A stretch of DNA of 64,000 bases from Nannochloropsis salina CCMP1776 (lineage: Eukaryota > Sar > Eustigmatophyceae > Eustigmatales > Monodopsidaceae). The DNA lies in NCBI GenBank assembly GCA_004565275.1, contig SDOX01000011.1, positions 333,881 through 397,880 of the forward strand, given 5' to 3'. This document shows, piece after piece, positions 10,528 through 19,959 of the stretch; within the stretch, counting starts at the first letter, position 1; each line of letters begins with the position of its first letter. The position numbers were made by a program, and so were the translations under genes. The notes under the pieces were generated by a model. The model was not told where the DNA came from. It ran no database searches and was given only the letters and a program-made list of their open reading frames with translations.

Positions 10528-11111
10528 TACGAATTATAAACAGGGTTGAATCACAGCAGAATGCTGTCGGGGGTGGCGGAGGTCGTACAAGTGAGTGTGA
10601 AGGAATAACGGGAATCGCATATGAAGCGAAAGGGCGATGGAAGCAAGAGGAAAAAGGAAGCAATTTAGGTGCTGCACAATGCAAGCAACCATCCTATTTC
10701 TGGCCTCGAGTCACCACTTGTCACGTGTTTCTCCAGGAAAAAAAACACGTGATTTTTTGTGTGGTGTAAGCATCCCCCAGCAACTCGCCGCCTTACCGCA
10801 TTCGTCAGCATGAGGGCGAGACGGCAGCGAGCGCCGCTTTCCACACAATAAAAGTCACCGGTAATTGCCTGCGTCCGAGTAACACGATCTTTATATCATC
10901 CTGCCGACAAATTAAAGCTGTAACACAGTCACTTGCTTGGTGAACTACAGGACTGCTGGATGCTGTCTACAGCTGATCATATCTCAGGCGCGCACCGGAG
11001 CTGTACGCCAGCGTATCAAGAGGGGAAGCTGCCGGTCTGAGTCCAATACCCGAAAGTATGGAATCTCCCGCGACATGCCCCACGTCAGCTATCAATGCTT
11101 CATCAATTTTC
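10528..11111. other. Divergent promoter region, 9658 gene and ELP2
   Basis: 584 bases between two outward-facing genes. It contains an A-run and the paired words cacgtg near 10730-10752 (two E-box-like palindromes about 25 bases apart). No coding signal is seen. Confidence 0.45.
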
Positions 11112-14041
11112 ATGGCGGCTGCATGTAACTCCTTCAGCCAGTGTCTGGACTGGGCACAGGGAACTCCTGAGCCTTGCGAGGTAAAGCATCATGCGCAAGG
11201 GGGGTCAGGAGGTAGAGCCTAGGGGCTGAAGTCGAACTGTCTTTGCAAGTATTCAGAGCGTACCCAAAAATGTTTCCTCATCCTTATTTTTTCGTGACTG
11301 TGGCGTATCAACCAACAGTCCAAGGCCCTAAGAGAGAAACTAGTCGTGGCATACGGCGCACATTACTGGGTGGCCATAACGACGGCAGACGGGGCTGTGC
11401 GCCATTGCCTGCGCGGGCATAAGGCAAAAGTACATTGCGTTGCTTGGTTGATTCCAAGCCGTTTTCTCGTCTCGGGTGCTGCGGATGGTCAAGTCCGTGT
11501 TTGGAGCATAAATGAGGACGGATCAAGCTGGACATGCTCGCAGGTCCTGTACCCGGACACGGAGGAAGGAGAGTCATGCGTCAACCGTCTTGCGGTCCTC
11601 CACGGGGAGTTCATCGCTGCAGCCACCACTCTCTCGGTGACTCTCTGGCACTGTAGTATCAAGTCAGGACCGGGTGGGCATTGGACGCAGGTGTTCTCGA
11701 CGGCCATGCCCCCCGCCCAGATCCCCTGCGCGGTGGCCTTGGCGCCCTTGGTGGGGAGACGAGGAGACGCTCCGCACGCAGAGCTGGCATTACTGATCGG
11801 AGGGGTGGACGGCAAGATTCACGTGTGGAACGCCACGGGGCCGAGAAGAGGACAGGAAGGGTGTGAGGAGGAGGGAGGGGAGAGCGCGGGGGGCTGGTCG
11901 TGGAGGCGCGCCGGGGCTCTGACCGGGCATCAGGCGTGGGTGCGGTGTCTGGCGTGGAGATCGCTGCGAGAGGAGGGAGAAGGGGAGGGAGAAGGGGTCA
12001 TGGTGGCCTCCGGATCGCAGGACGGCAAGATTCGGCTTTGGAGGGTCGGGGCCATGGAGGGCGCCGAGGGGATAAGACCGGGTCGAGGGGAGGAGGAGGC
12101 GGAGGAGGAGGGGGAAGGGGAGGGTCGGCTCAGGGTGGAGGAGGAGGAGGATGACCACGAGGTCCGCTTGGTGATGGAGGGGGCCGGGCGCAGGTACGGC
12201 ATCCGCCTCGATGCCCTGCTGGTGGGCCATGAGGATTGGATAACGGGCCTCGCGTGGCGTCCCCACCGATACCCGGATGTTGGAAAGAAGAGGCAGTCCC
12301 TCGCCTTGCTCTCGTGCTCCATGGACAGGAGCCTGATCATCTGGAGGCCTGAGGGGGCGCGAGGGGCGTGGACCCCGCGCGTGCGGCTCGGGGACCTGGG
12401 CGCCGATTTGGGTGGGGCGGTGGGAGGCAATTTACTGGGCTTTTTGGGCTGTGTCTTCAGTAAGACGGGCGACAGGGTTCTCGCGCATGGCTTTGGCGGG
12501 TCTTTCCACGCCTACGAGCGTGACAGGAGGGCGGAGGGGGAGGGCGAGGCGGAGGGCGAGGAGGAGGGGGAGGAAAGGGAGTCGCGGTGGGTCCCCGTGC
12601 CGTTCGCCACGGGCCACTTCGAGGAGGTGAGCGATGTGCAATGGGAGCGGCCTGGAGGAGGCGTTGGCGGAGGACGATTCCTGGTGAGTGTGAGCAAGGA
12701 CCAGACCACGCGCCTGTGGGCCGTGGCCTCCCAGACGCGCCGGTTCCACGAGATGGCGCGGGTCCAGGTTCATGGCTACGACTTGAGCTGTTGCGACATG
12801 CTCCCGCCGCGACGGCAGGGACCCGGCGACGAGGAGGTCTGGCAAGAGCATCGCTTGGTCTCAGGGGCGGACGAGAAGACGCTGCGGGTCTTCGACGCCC
12901 CCCGGAAAGTGCTCGGCCTCCTGGCGGCCCTGGCGGGGATCCAATCCGCCCAGCCTGCCCGCATTGAGACCGCCTACATCCCCGCCTTGGCCCTGTCGAG
13001 CAAGGCGGTGGGCGTCACTGCATCCTCTTCCTCGACCGCGGCCCATGTGCAGGGTGTGGAAGCAGGGGAGGGGAGGGAAGAGGCCTGGAAGGCAGGATCA
13101 GACGTCGGGGGGGGGGGGCTGGGAAAGGAGGACGCCGCGGCGGAAGCCAAGGCTCGAGCCCGTGTCTCGTGGGAGGGCCGGGGCGCCAATCCGTCCTTGC
13201 TGGAGGGCGAGCTCGTGGACCACACGCTTTGGCCGGAAGTGGCCAAGTTGTACGGGCACGGTGACGGGATCATGTGCCTGGCCGCAGACCCAACGGGGCA
13301 AATCGTGGCCTCCGCCTGCAAGGCCCGCGACGCCGAGACGGCGCAAGTCCGGTTGTGGGACACGGGAGCTGGCGCGGGGTCGGGGTCTTGCCCGGGCACA
13401 CCTCTACGGTCGTGCAGTTGGCTTTCTCGCACGACGGCTCCCTGCTGGTGAGTGTGTCGAAGGACAGGCAGGTGTGCCTCTACGCTCGGGAGGAGGACGG
13501 GGAGGGACCGCACGCGGGGGCCTTCAGGCCGGTGCAGACGCTGGCCCGTGCGCACAAGCGTATCATCTGGTCCTGCGACTGGGCCCACGATGACGCCTTG
13601 CTGGCCACGGCCTCCCGAGACGGGGTGGTAAAAATTTGGCGACGGCAGGGGGAGGGGGGAGTCATGCGGCGCGACCAGGTCCTACCGGTGCTCGGACCGG
13701 AGGCCCTGGCCAGCTTCAAGCCCAGCACGAGCGAAACGGACGCGGTTACAGCCGTGGCCTTTGCACCCCGCTTGGTCCAGGGGGCCGACGTGGCCGGCTA
13801 CCTGCTCTCGCTGGGCACAGAGAGTGGTAACGTGGAGTTGTGGACCGGCACGAAGGATGAGGGCAAGTCCTGGCGCTGCCTCCTTGCGTTCGAAGGAAGC
13901 CTGCCCCACGCTGGAGCGGTGCGCCGGCTCCGCTGGAAACCTCTCTCGTCCGTGCAGGATGGTGATGAGAAGACCTCGTTGATCTTAGCCAGCTGTGGGA
14001 CCGACCATGCTGTGAAAATAGCCAGGATCCGGCACCTGTGA
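11112..14041 (+). CDS. ELP2: Elongator complex subunit 2 (WD-repeat), with an apparent frameshift
   Basis: Scaffold subunit of Elongator, which modifies wobble uridines of tRNAs. Exon 1 is 11112-11180 (starts MAAACNSFSQCLDWAQG, ends before GTAAAG). Exon 2 begins at 11319 after AACAG in phase 0 and runs to 14041. Family landmarks occur in order: GHKAKVHCVAWL, GHEDWITGLAWRP, LLSCSMDRSLIIWRPEG, GNLLGFLGCVFS, VSKDQTTRLWA, VHGYDLSCCDML, VSGADEKTLRVFDAPRK, HTLWPEVAKLYGHGDGI, ASACKARD and RIIWSCDWAHDD. After VRLWDTG (about 13364) the reading continues one frame over as SWRGVGVLPGHTSTVV. One base appears missing in the GGG at 13364-13366; a fourth G restores alignment with the family. The cause may be an assembly homopolymer error or a real mutation. 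GA-rich acidic inserts (12080-12160, 12530-12580) separate repeats. Confidence 0.9.
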
Positions 14042-14241
14042 TGTCGCGCGTCGAGGCGTTCTTGGGAACACGTTAGAGCAAAGAATGACACTGATACTTG
14101 TAATGAGGAAGCCCTGGAGCTTAAACAGGCATTCGTGATTGGAAAAGTGTTCATTTGAATCATCCCCCTCCTAGACAGTGATATGAGAACACACTCAACA
14201 TTCAAATTCTCCTTCCATTACCCCACACAGACGCGGCTTCG

Positions 14242-15495
14242 ATGCGCAGGCCCCGTTTCTCCTATCCAAGTGCCAGCATAATTATAGTCGCCCTGGCCCT
14301 AGTACCATCCTCTCTTTCCTCCCAACGAATTCCGTCCTTCTGCCTTCGAGAAGCAAGTCACCTGGGGATATTACGGCGCCGGTGCACCCCCGTACTCCGC
14401 ACACGGATGCGCCTGTCCGTAACTACACCGTCCGTGGCCGCTCAGCCTCATTCAACCACAAACCGGTCGGCCTTCCCAGCAGCGACCGCATTGCATCGCG
14501 CTTCCGGTACCATCCTGCTCCTCGCCACGACTGAGGACAAGGCCTCCGTGAACATGCTCCAAGCTCTCCTTGCCAGAGGAGGCTGGGAAGAGATCACACC
14601 CGTGGACGCATCTTCCCGGGTGTGGCACCGTCCGGACGGGCCCCAAAATGTCTTCATGTGGCAAATAACACAAGGTTTTTTGCGTGCGGACTGGCTGGAT
14701 AAGGCTTGGCTCACCGCCCACCCCTCACAGCGGATCCAAGAAATGATATTTCTGAGCCGGCACGCCGCCGCCAGTGGACGGCCCTCGCTCACTATCCATC
14801 CCATAGGAAATCCTGGCCAGCCCTTTGCGCCACAGGAAGAAGCTCGGGGAGAGCATGGCGGCATCCCTGGACGGTGTGTCCCTCCTTCTCCACGCATGGC
14901 CCCGCTTTTCAGACAGTTGCATGGGGCCGTTCAAGACGCAGGACTGGCGGGAACTTTTGAAGTGACGCTGGAGGCCACCCATCACGGGCCATGGCATATG
15001 CATCCAACAATGTTTGTGGAAATTGGTTCTAAGGAGGAGGATTGGGGCCGGGAGGATGCTGCACATGTGTGGGCGGATGTTCTCGATAAAAATTTGGGCT
15101 TGAGTGCGACTGAAGAGAATGGAGTGAGTATCCCTGCTGCGGAGGAGCCCAAGCTAGTGATAGTCGGCGCGGGGGGCGGACATTACACCCCTAAAATGAA
15201 TGACCTTCTCCGCCACCGCGAAGACGTCCTCGTGGGTCACATTCTGGCCTCGTATTGTTTCACCGGATCTGAAGAAGACTGGAAACGCGGGATAGATGAG
15301 GCCATTCAGGCAACTCGTCGAGCCTACAGTTTACCATCTGAAAATGAAGAAGAGGAGGACGGTGGCAAGGAGGAAACTCGCGTGTGCGTTTATATTGACA
15401 AGAAGGCGTTCAAAAGTGCTCCGCGACAAGCTTTAGTACAGTATTTGGAATCCAGAGGGATTCAGTGTGCCTTTAAGGAAAATGACTTGAATTGA
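14242..15495 (+). CDS. GEK1: D-aminoacyl-tRNA deacylase, GEK1/DTD2 (archaeal) type
   Basis: Removes D-amino acids (and, in plants, aldehyde-modified residues) from mischarged tRNAs. The 417-residue protein has an N-terminal hydrophobic leader (SASIIIVALALVPSSLSS) and a basic stretch to about residue 85, suggesting plastid or mitochondrial import; organelle location is inference. The conserved domain starts at GTILLLATTEDKASVNML. Family motifs follow: EMIFLSRHAAASGRPSLTIH with the HPIGN that follows, then LEATHHGPWHMHPTMFVEIG, GAGGGHYTPKMND, and a C-terminal YIDKKAFKSAPRQAL. These match plant GEKO1 and archaeal DtdA. It sits 200 bases downstream of ELP2 on the same strand, another tRNA-related gene, but independent transcription is expected. 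Confidence 0.9.
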   Translation: MRRPRFSYPSASIIIVALALVPSSLSSQRIPSFCLREASHLGILRRRCTPVLRTRMRLSVTTPSVAAQPHSTTNRSAFPAATALHRASGTILLLATTEDKASVNMLQALLARGGWEEITPVDASSRVWHRPDGPQNVFMWQITQGFLRADWLDKAWLTAHPSQRIQEMIFLSRHAAASGRPSLTIHPIGNPGQPFAPQEEARGEHGGIPGRCVPPSPRMAPLFRQLHGAVQDAGLAGTFEVTLEATHHGPWHMHPTMFVEIGSKEEDWGREDAAHVWADVLDKNLGLSATEENGVSIPAAEEPKLVIVGAGGGHYTPKMNDLLRHREDVLVGHILASYCFTGSEEDWKRGIDEAIQATRRAYSLPSENEEEEDGGKEETRVCVYIDKKAFKSAPRQALVQYLESRGIQCAFKENDLN

Positions 15496-15814
15496 AGGGA
15501 GGTGGCCTTTAGGAAACACCACAAAAGTAATTGACAATCTCAGGAACGATCTGCGTGTTTACAGCTTCCCAAATAACAATTGTATCACGTACCAAAAGGG
15601 GTTTAATGTATCTCACAACTTCTTCTAATAGGTATAGCTTCTCAAATTGGGTGTATGATGTGACACTTCGTCCCACACACGCCACGATAATTCAGCGTAT
15701 GGCTTCCCTTTATCACATTCACGCAAAATTCTACACAACCCTCTGGGCCAATTTGATGTGTTAGCAACACTCCAGAAATCGATTCTACTCACAATGGTCC
15801 ATTCAATGATTCAA
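15496..15814. other. Convergent 3' region, deacylase and fumarate reductase
   Basis: About 320 AT-rich bases between two converging stop codons; 3' UTRs only, nothing else seen. Confidence 0.5.
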
Positions 15815-18800
15815 TCAAGGATTAGAATAGGCGAAGACAGCATTCTGTGGCACACCTATCTCACCAAGCATCTTGCACATGACCATCTCAAACACCGGTG
15901 GGCCACAGATAACGACTAATTGATGCGCTGACTCCTCGTACGGGTAATACAAGTGGCGCCTTGCAGTGTCTGCATTCACGAAACCCACACCCTCTGTCCA
16001 TCCTAGAGGCGGCTTATTCAGCACCACATAGTGACGGAAGTAAGCAGGATACGCCCTCTGGATGCTTCGCAGAGTGTCGGTGAAGGCCAGGTCGAATTCT
16101 TGTTCCGCCGCGTAAATCAACCGCACGCCCGAGGTGGCCGGGTCTGGCAGGGGCTCATTTTCTGGAGCCCCGGCGCCCACCAAATGATAAAGATAGGCCC
16201 GCACGATTTGAATCATGGGGGCGATTCCCGTTCCTCCGGCAAGGAGAGAAAGCTGCTTGATTTCCCGCTTTCCCTGGAAAATCTGTGAGCCCGTAAACTC
16301 CAAACGGAGCCCGCCCATGGCCTTCAAATAGCACTCCCCTCCCGGACGAACCGCATTCAGGAAGTTGATGATTTGCCCACCCGCTGTGTCCGTGCGGCAC
16401 AAGATCTCGACGTAGCCTTCCTCGTCGGGCCGGGACAGCGGCGAGTAGAAGCCTTGGAGCCACTCCCCGTCGAGTTCCCCCCGGATGGCGACAAATTGCC
16501 CCACTGCCAGGCCTGCCTGCTGGAGGGCACCGTGCAAATGGAAACGAAACACCATGGTGTTGACACCGTACTTAAAGTCTGTCTGCAGAACCTCTCGGAA
16601 GGTCACAGGTGTCCACTCTTCTTCTTCCAAGCACGTTGGCCGCCTCTGTTTGATGGTTCCCGCGCGTCCTCCTGCCAGACGCCCGAAGACCACACACTCC
16701 AGGAGGGAGTTGCCTCCCAATCGATTCGCACCATGCACTCCCCCCGTCACCTCACCAGCCGCAAAGAGTCGGCGGACCGGGCGGAGCTTCCTATACAAAT
16801 TGCCTCTATCCATCTGAGCACCCTCCAATACCTCGGCGGCCGCGCTAATCCGTAGTCCTCCCATCGTGTAATGGATGCTTGGAGTCACTCGAGCTGCCAC
16901 CAAGTCGGTGTCCGTCCATGCGATCGGAACTGGAAAAGCGTTCTTGCGCGTCTTCAGGCACACACCAATGGCCGCTGACTGAGCATACTCCTCAATGGTG
17001 GCCTTCAGTGCGGCGGGCTCGCATCCAATCACATCCTTGGCCAAGGTGGGAAAATCTTTGGCTGCCTCAAACAGGCCCCGGGCATCTTTGTAAAAACGAA
17101 GAGCAGCGAAACCGAATTTCTGCTGCGCCTCCTTGTTTAGAACGCACCAGGCGTAAATGTTGCCGACTTGCCCCTCCGCGCCCACGTAAGGCTTGCACTG
17201 GGTGAGAATCGCATTGGAGACGACAGAGCGCAAATCCAGCTCATTCACAAAGCGTCGTCCCTCTTGGTTGATGAGGATCCCTCCAGAGCCCCGCAGGGCC
17301 TCAGGCCCCAATATCTTGGTCGGATTCACAGGATCCTTCGGGTCCACAAAGGACGTAGGGTGGAGCTGCACCTTATCCATATCCACCGTCAAAGCTCCCA
17401 GAGCTATTCCCAATTTCACGCCGTCTCCCGTCGCGAAGGCACCATTGGTGGAGGGCATGCCCAGATCAGAGGAGCCGTTCCCCCCATGCGCCGAGCCGAG
17501 GAGGTCCGGGCGATGCTCTTTCAGGAGGCTCGTACTTGACAAGTCGCACCCGTACCCGCCTGTAGTAAGCACCACCGCGTCCGCCTCCAGAGTGTGAATT
17601 TCATGCGTGGCCATGTCCTCGTAGGTCACACCCGTCACTGTCTTCTGGGCGGGCACGTGGGTCGTGGAGCCCGCGTTCTCCTGGGGCTCCTGCATCTCGA
17701 GCTTGACCACGCGAGCCGACGTGCGAATCTCTATTTGATCTGGGGGCAGCTTTTCCCTCACGTAGGCCTGCACGCGCTCCATGATGAGCCAGCCAATCGG
17801 GCGGGGGTCTCCTGAGGGCGTGGGTCGAGCCCGGTGCGTGCGCTTGAAAGCGTGCCCCCCCAGCTGACTGAGCTCGTCTAGATCCACCCCCATGTCATCC
17901 ATCAACCAACGTACCGCCTCGGCGGACTGCGTGGACAGGACCCGGATCAAGGACGGGTCGCACAAGCCGCCGTTGCCCGAACGGCACGTGTCGCGCTCGA
18001 AATATTTTTCCTCGTCCATCACCCCTTGCCGGGCTTGCGGCAGGGTCCCCCACCCGTTGATCCCACTGGTCGCCTTGGCACTGTTGCCGCCCACGCGCGC
18101 CTCTTTCTCCAACAACACCACGCGGGCACCGGTCTTGACCGCCTCAATCGCGGCAGAGAAGCCCGCCAAGCCTCCTCCCACCACTACCACACGAGCTGGT
18201 TCGTGTTGGGAGAGGCGGACGTCCCTGGCCACGTCTCCCTCGCTGCCCCGAACCCGGTGTCTCAGGACCTTGGGCCCCTCGCGCGAATAGAGGAGGTAGT
18301 CCGTGACGGTCGTCCCGCCCAATCTGGGCGAGACCGCGTCCAGGAAAGCCCTCGCCTCCTTGGGCACGACTCCCATCGCCAAGGCGGCGGTGGCCAGAGC
18401 GTCCGCCAACATGCAGGAACCTTCCGTCACGATCGATGCCTGCGCCAGGCCCGAGGTAGAGACCTCCATCAAGCGCTTGGTCTTGGACTGGAAGACGTGG
18501 TGGATGAGCTTGTCGCCCACCCAAAAGACTTGCATGTAGTCTCCGGAGGTAGTGACGCTGGCCCCATCCCGCAAGGGAATGTTCGCGAGCTCGGGCCGCG
18601 CTTCCTCCTCGCCCAAGCCCAGGGACGCCGTCCGATCCGCCAGCACCGCCTCCGCCTCCTGCAGCTCCAACACGTCCTTCGCATGCCCTGACAGAAGGGG
18701 AGAGCGAGGAACGGGCCCCATGCCCGAGGAATCGGTCATGCGCCGCAGGGATTCTTGTCGACCCAGGGCGGCGGGCGTGGGCACGGTGTTCTGGAGCGTG

Positions 18801-19573
18801 TGGACCGAGGGCGGCTCCATCACGCGCACGGACCAGGGCCGGCCAGTGGGGTGCATGCCCGCCACGTGCACGTCGCCGCCCCACTCCATGAAAATGTCAT
18901 TAAAGCCGGCGCGCCGCAAGGCCGCCACGCACTGGTCGATGGCCCATCCCTTCGCCAGCCCTCCCAGGTCGAGGCCCGCCTTGTCGTGCGCCTTGGTCAG
19001 TGTCTTGCCGTCCTTCGACAAGATGAAGGAGCCCCAGTGCGCGTAGAGGGCGATGGCGGCGGCCTGTGGGTCTTGCTCCACCGAGGTGACGTCGAAGCCA
19101 CGCAAACTCTGCTTTAGATGCTGTTTGTAGTGCTGCAACAGGGGGTAACATGCCGGGTCGTACACTCCCTTGGTCACGTCGTAAAGCTTATCCACGGCCA
19201 ACAAGACAACACTCATGTCTTCGGAGAGATCGATCGCCTGGCCACGGGGGGCCTGATTGATGCGATTCACCTCCGAGTCCTTGATCCACAGGGAGAAGAC
19301 CTGCTCGGCCCGCTTTAAAACGTCCTCGACAAGAGCATCGATCTCATCCAAGCGCTCGGGGGGTGCGCCAACCTTGGCTATGTATTGCATGGCGCCCCTC
19401 GTACCGGTCACCGTCTGCAGCACTTTTTCCAGCTCTCCCTCCTCCATATTCAGGGCGGGGTCATTCCACCCCCCTGCGGCGGAGGCCGGAAAAGGGCCTG
19501 CTGCGGGCTTTCTCAAATTCATGGGTGCCACCACTGCTGATGCCGCGGCACGCCCGTCCGCGAGACTCGCCAT
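15815..19573 (-). CDS. NADH-dependent fumarate reductase: ApbE + flavocytochrome-type FRD + flavin reductase fusion
   Basis: Soluble enzyme reducing fumarate to succinate with NADH, known from kinetoplastids and other protists. I chose the ATG at 19573 (MASLADGRAAASAVV) because the DGRxxxS segment matches the N-terminal flavin-acceptor motif of kinetoplastid FRDs; the frame is open upstream to 19774 and an ATG at 19612 is an alternative. From this start the protein has 1252 residues. Order: flavinylation segment (Ser12), ApbE/FAD:protein FMN transferase domain (about 40-430, with LDLGGLAKGWAIDQ and TSGDYMQVF), FAD-binding fumarate reductase domain (VVVVGGGLAGFSAAIEA, GGNSAKATSGINGWG, KVQLHPTSFVDP, GGVHGANRLGGNSLLE), then a ferredoxin-reductase-like NADH domain (RFHLHGALQQAGLAVGQFVA, LLAGGTGIAPMIQIV, VVICGPPVFEM). 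No peroxisomal C-terminal tripeptide is present (ends YSNP). Confidence 0.93.
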   Translation of the reverse strand: MASLADGRAAASAVVAPMNLRKPAAGPFPASAAGGWNDPALNMEEGELEKVLQTVTGTRGAMQYIAKVGAPPERLDEIDALVEDVLKRAEQVFSLWIKDSEVNRINQAPRGQAIDLSEDMSVVLLAVDKLYDVTKGVYDPACYPLLQHYKQHLKQSLRGFDVTSVEQDPQAAAIALYAHWGSFILSKDGKTLTKAHDKAGLDLGGLAKGWAIDQCVAALRRAGFNDIFMEWGGDVHVAGMHPTGRPWSVRVMEPPSVHTLQNTVPTPAALGRQESLRRMTDSSGMGPVPRSPLLSGHAKDVLELQEAEAVLADRTASLGLGEEEARPELANIPLRDGASVTTSGDYMQVFWVGDKLIHHVFQSKTKRLMEVSTSGLAQASIVTEGSCMLADALATAALAMGVVPKEARAFLDAVSPRLGGTTVTDYLLYSREGPKVLRHRVRGSEGDVARDVRLSQHEPARVVVVGGGLAGFSAAIEAVKTGARVVLLEKEARVGGNSAKATSGINGWGTLPQARQGVMDEEKYFERDTCRSGNGGLCDPSLIRVLSTQSAEAVRWLMDDMGVDLDELSQLGGHAFKRTHRARPTPSGDPRPIGWLIMERVQAYVREKLPPDQIEIRTSARVVKLEMQEPQENAGSTTHVPAQKTVTGVTYEDMATHEIHTLEADAVVLTTGGYGCDLSSTSLLKEHRPDLLGSAHGGNGSSDLGMPSTNGAFATGDGVKLGIALGALTVDMDKVQLHPTSFVDPKDPVNPTKILGPEALRGSGGILINQEGRRFVNELDLRSVVSNAILTQCKPYVGAEGQVGNIYAWCVLNKEAQQKFGFAALRFYKDARGLFEAAKDFPTLAKDVIGCEPAALKATIEEYAQSAAIGVCLKTRKNAFPVPIAWTDTDLVAARVTPSIHYTMGGLRISAAAEVLEGAQMDRGNLYRKLRPVRRLFAAGEVTGGVHGANRLGGNSLLECVVFGRLAGGRAGTIKQRRPTCLEEEEWTPVTFREVLQTDFKYGVNTMVFRFHLHGALQQAGLAVGQFVAIRGELDGEWLQGFYSPLSRPDEEGYVEILCRTDTAGGQIINFLNAVRPGGECYLKAMGGLRLEFTGSQIFQGKREIKQLSLLAGGTGIAPMIQIVRAYLYHLVGAGAPENEPLPDPATSGVRLIYAAEQEFDLAFTDTLRSIQRAYPAYFRHYVVLNKPPLGWTEGVGFVNADTARRHLYYPYEESAHQLVVICGPPVFEMVMCKMLGEIGVPQNAVFAYSNP

Positions 19574-19959
19574 GGCGTGCAGGATCTCTGATGGGTTGAT
19601 GAAGAGGGTCATTGAATGGTTGAACAGTTGAGGAGCGGGACGTAGATTCAAGAGGGCGTTGAAATGGCGGTGTATGCCCTCACGCATCTCCTTCTTCCAC
19701 AAATACGTCGCAAAGATGGAAAAATGGAATCCACTCGACCAGCATCCAGGGAAACACTCAACACTGCCATCCAATCCCCATTTTCATATGTGAACCCGTC
19801 GGTGCGCGTTTGCCCAGCCGGCCCTGTGTAACTCTCGCTCTCCTGCGTCTCGTCGCTCACATCAAGCGCTCGCCAGAAACACATTGTTCCCCCGCCCCGC
19901 CTCTTGCATTCCATCCCGTTCTTGACCCCTCCTCCCTCCACCCAGGCTCGCAAGGTAGG
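19574..19959. promoter_or_regulatory. Shared divergent promoter, fumarate reductase and RING-BRCT gene
   Basis: About 390 bases separate the chosen ATG of the fumarate reductase (-) from the ATG of the RING-BRCT gene (+). Both promoters must fit here. The fumarate reductase frame stays open through part of it, so its start is not fully certain. No specific operator is recognised. Confidence 0.45.
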
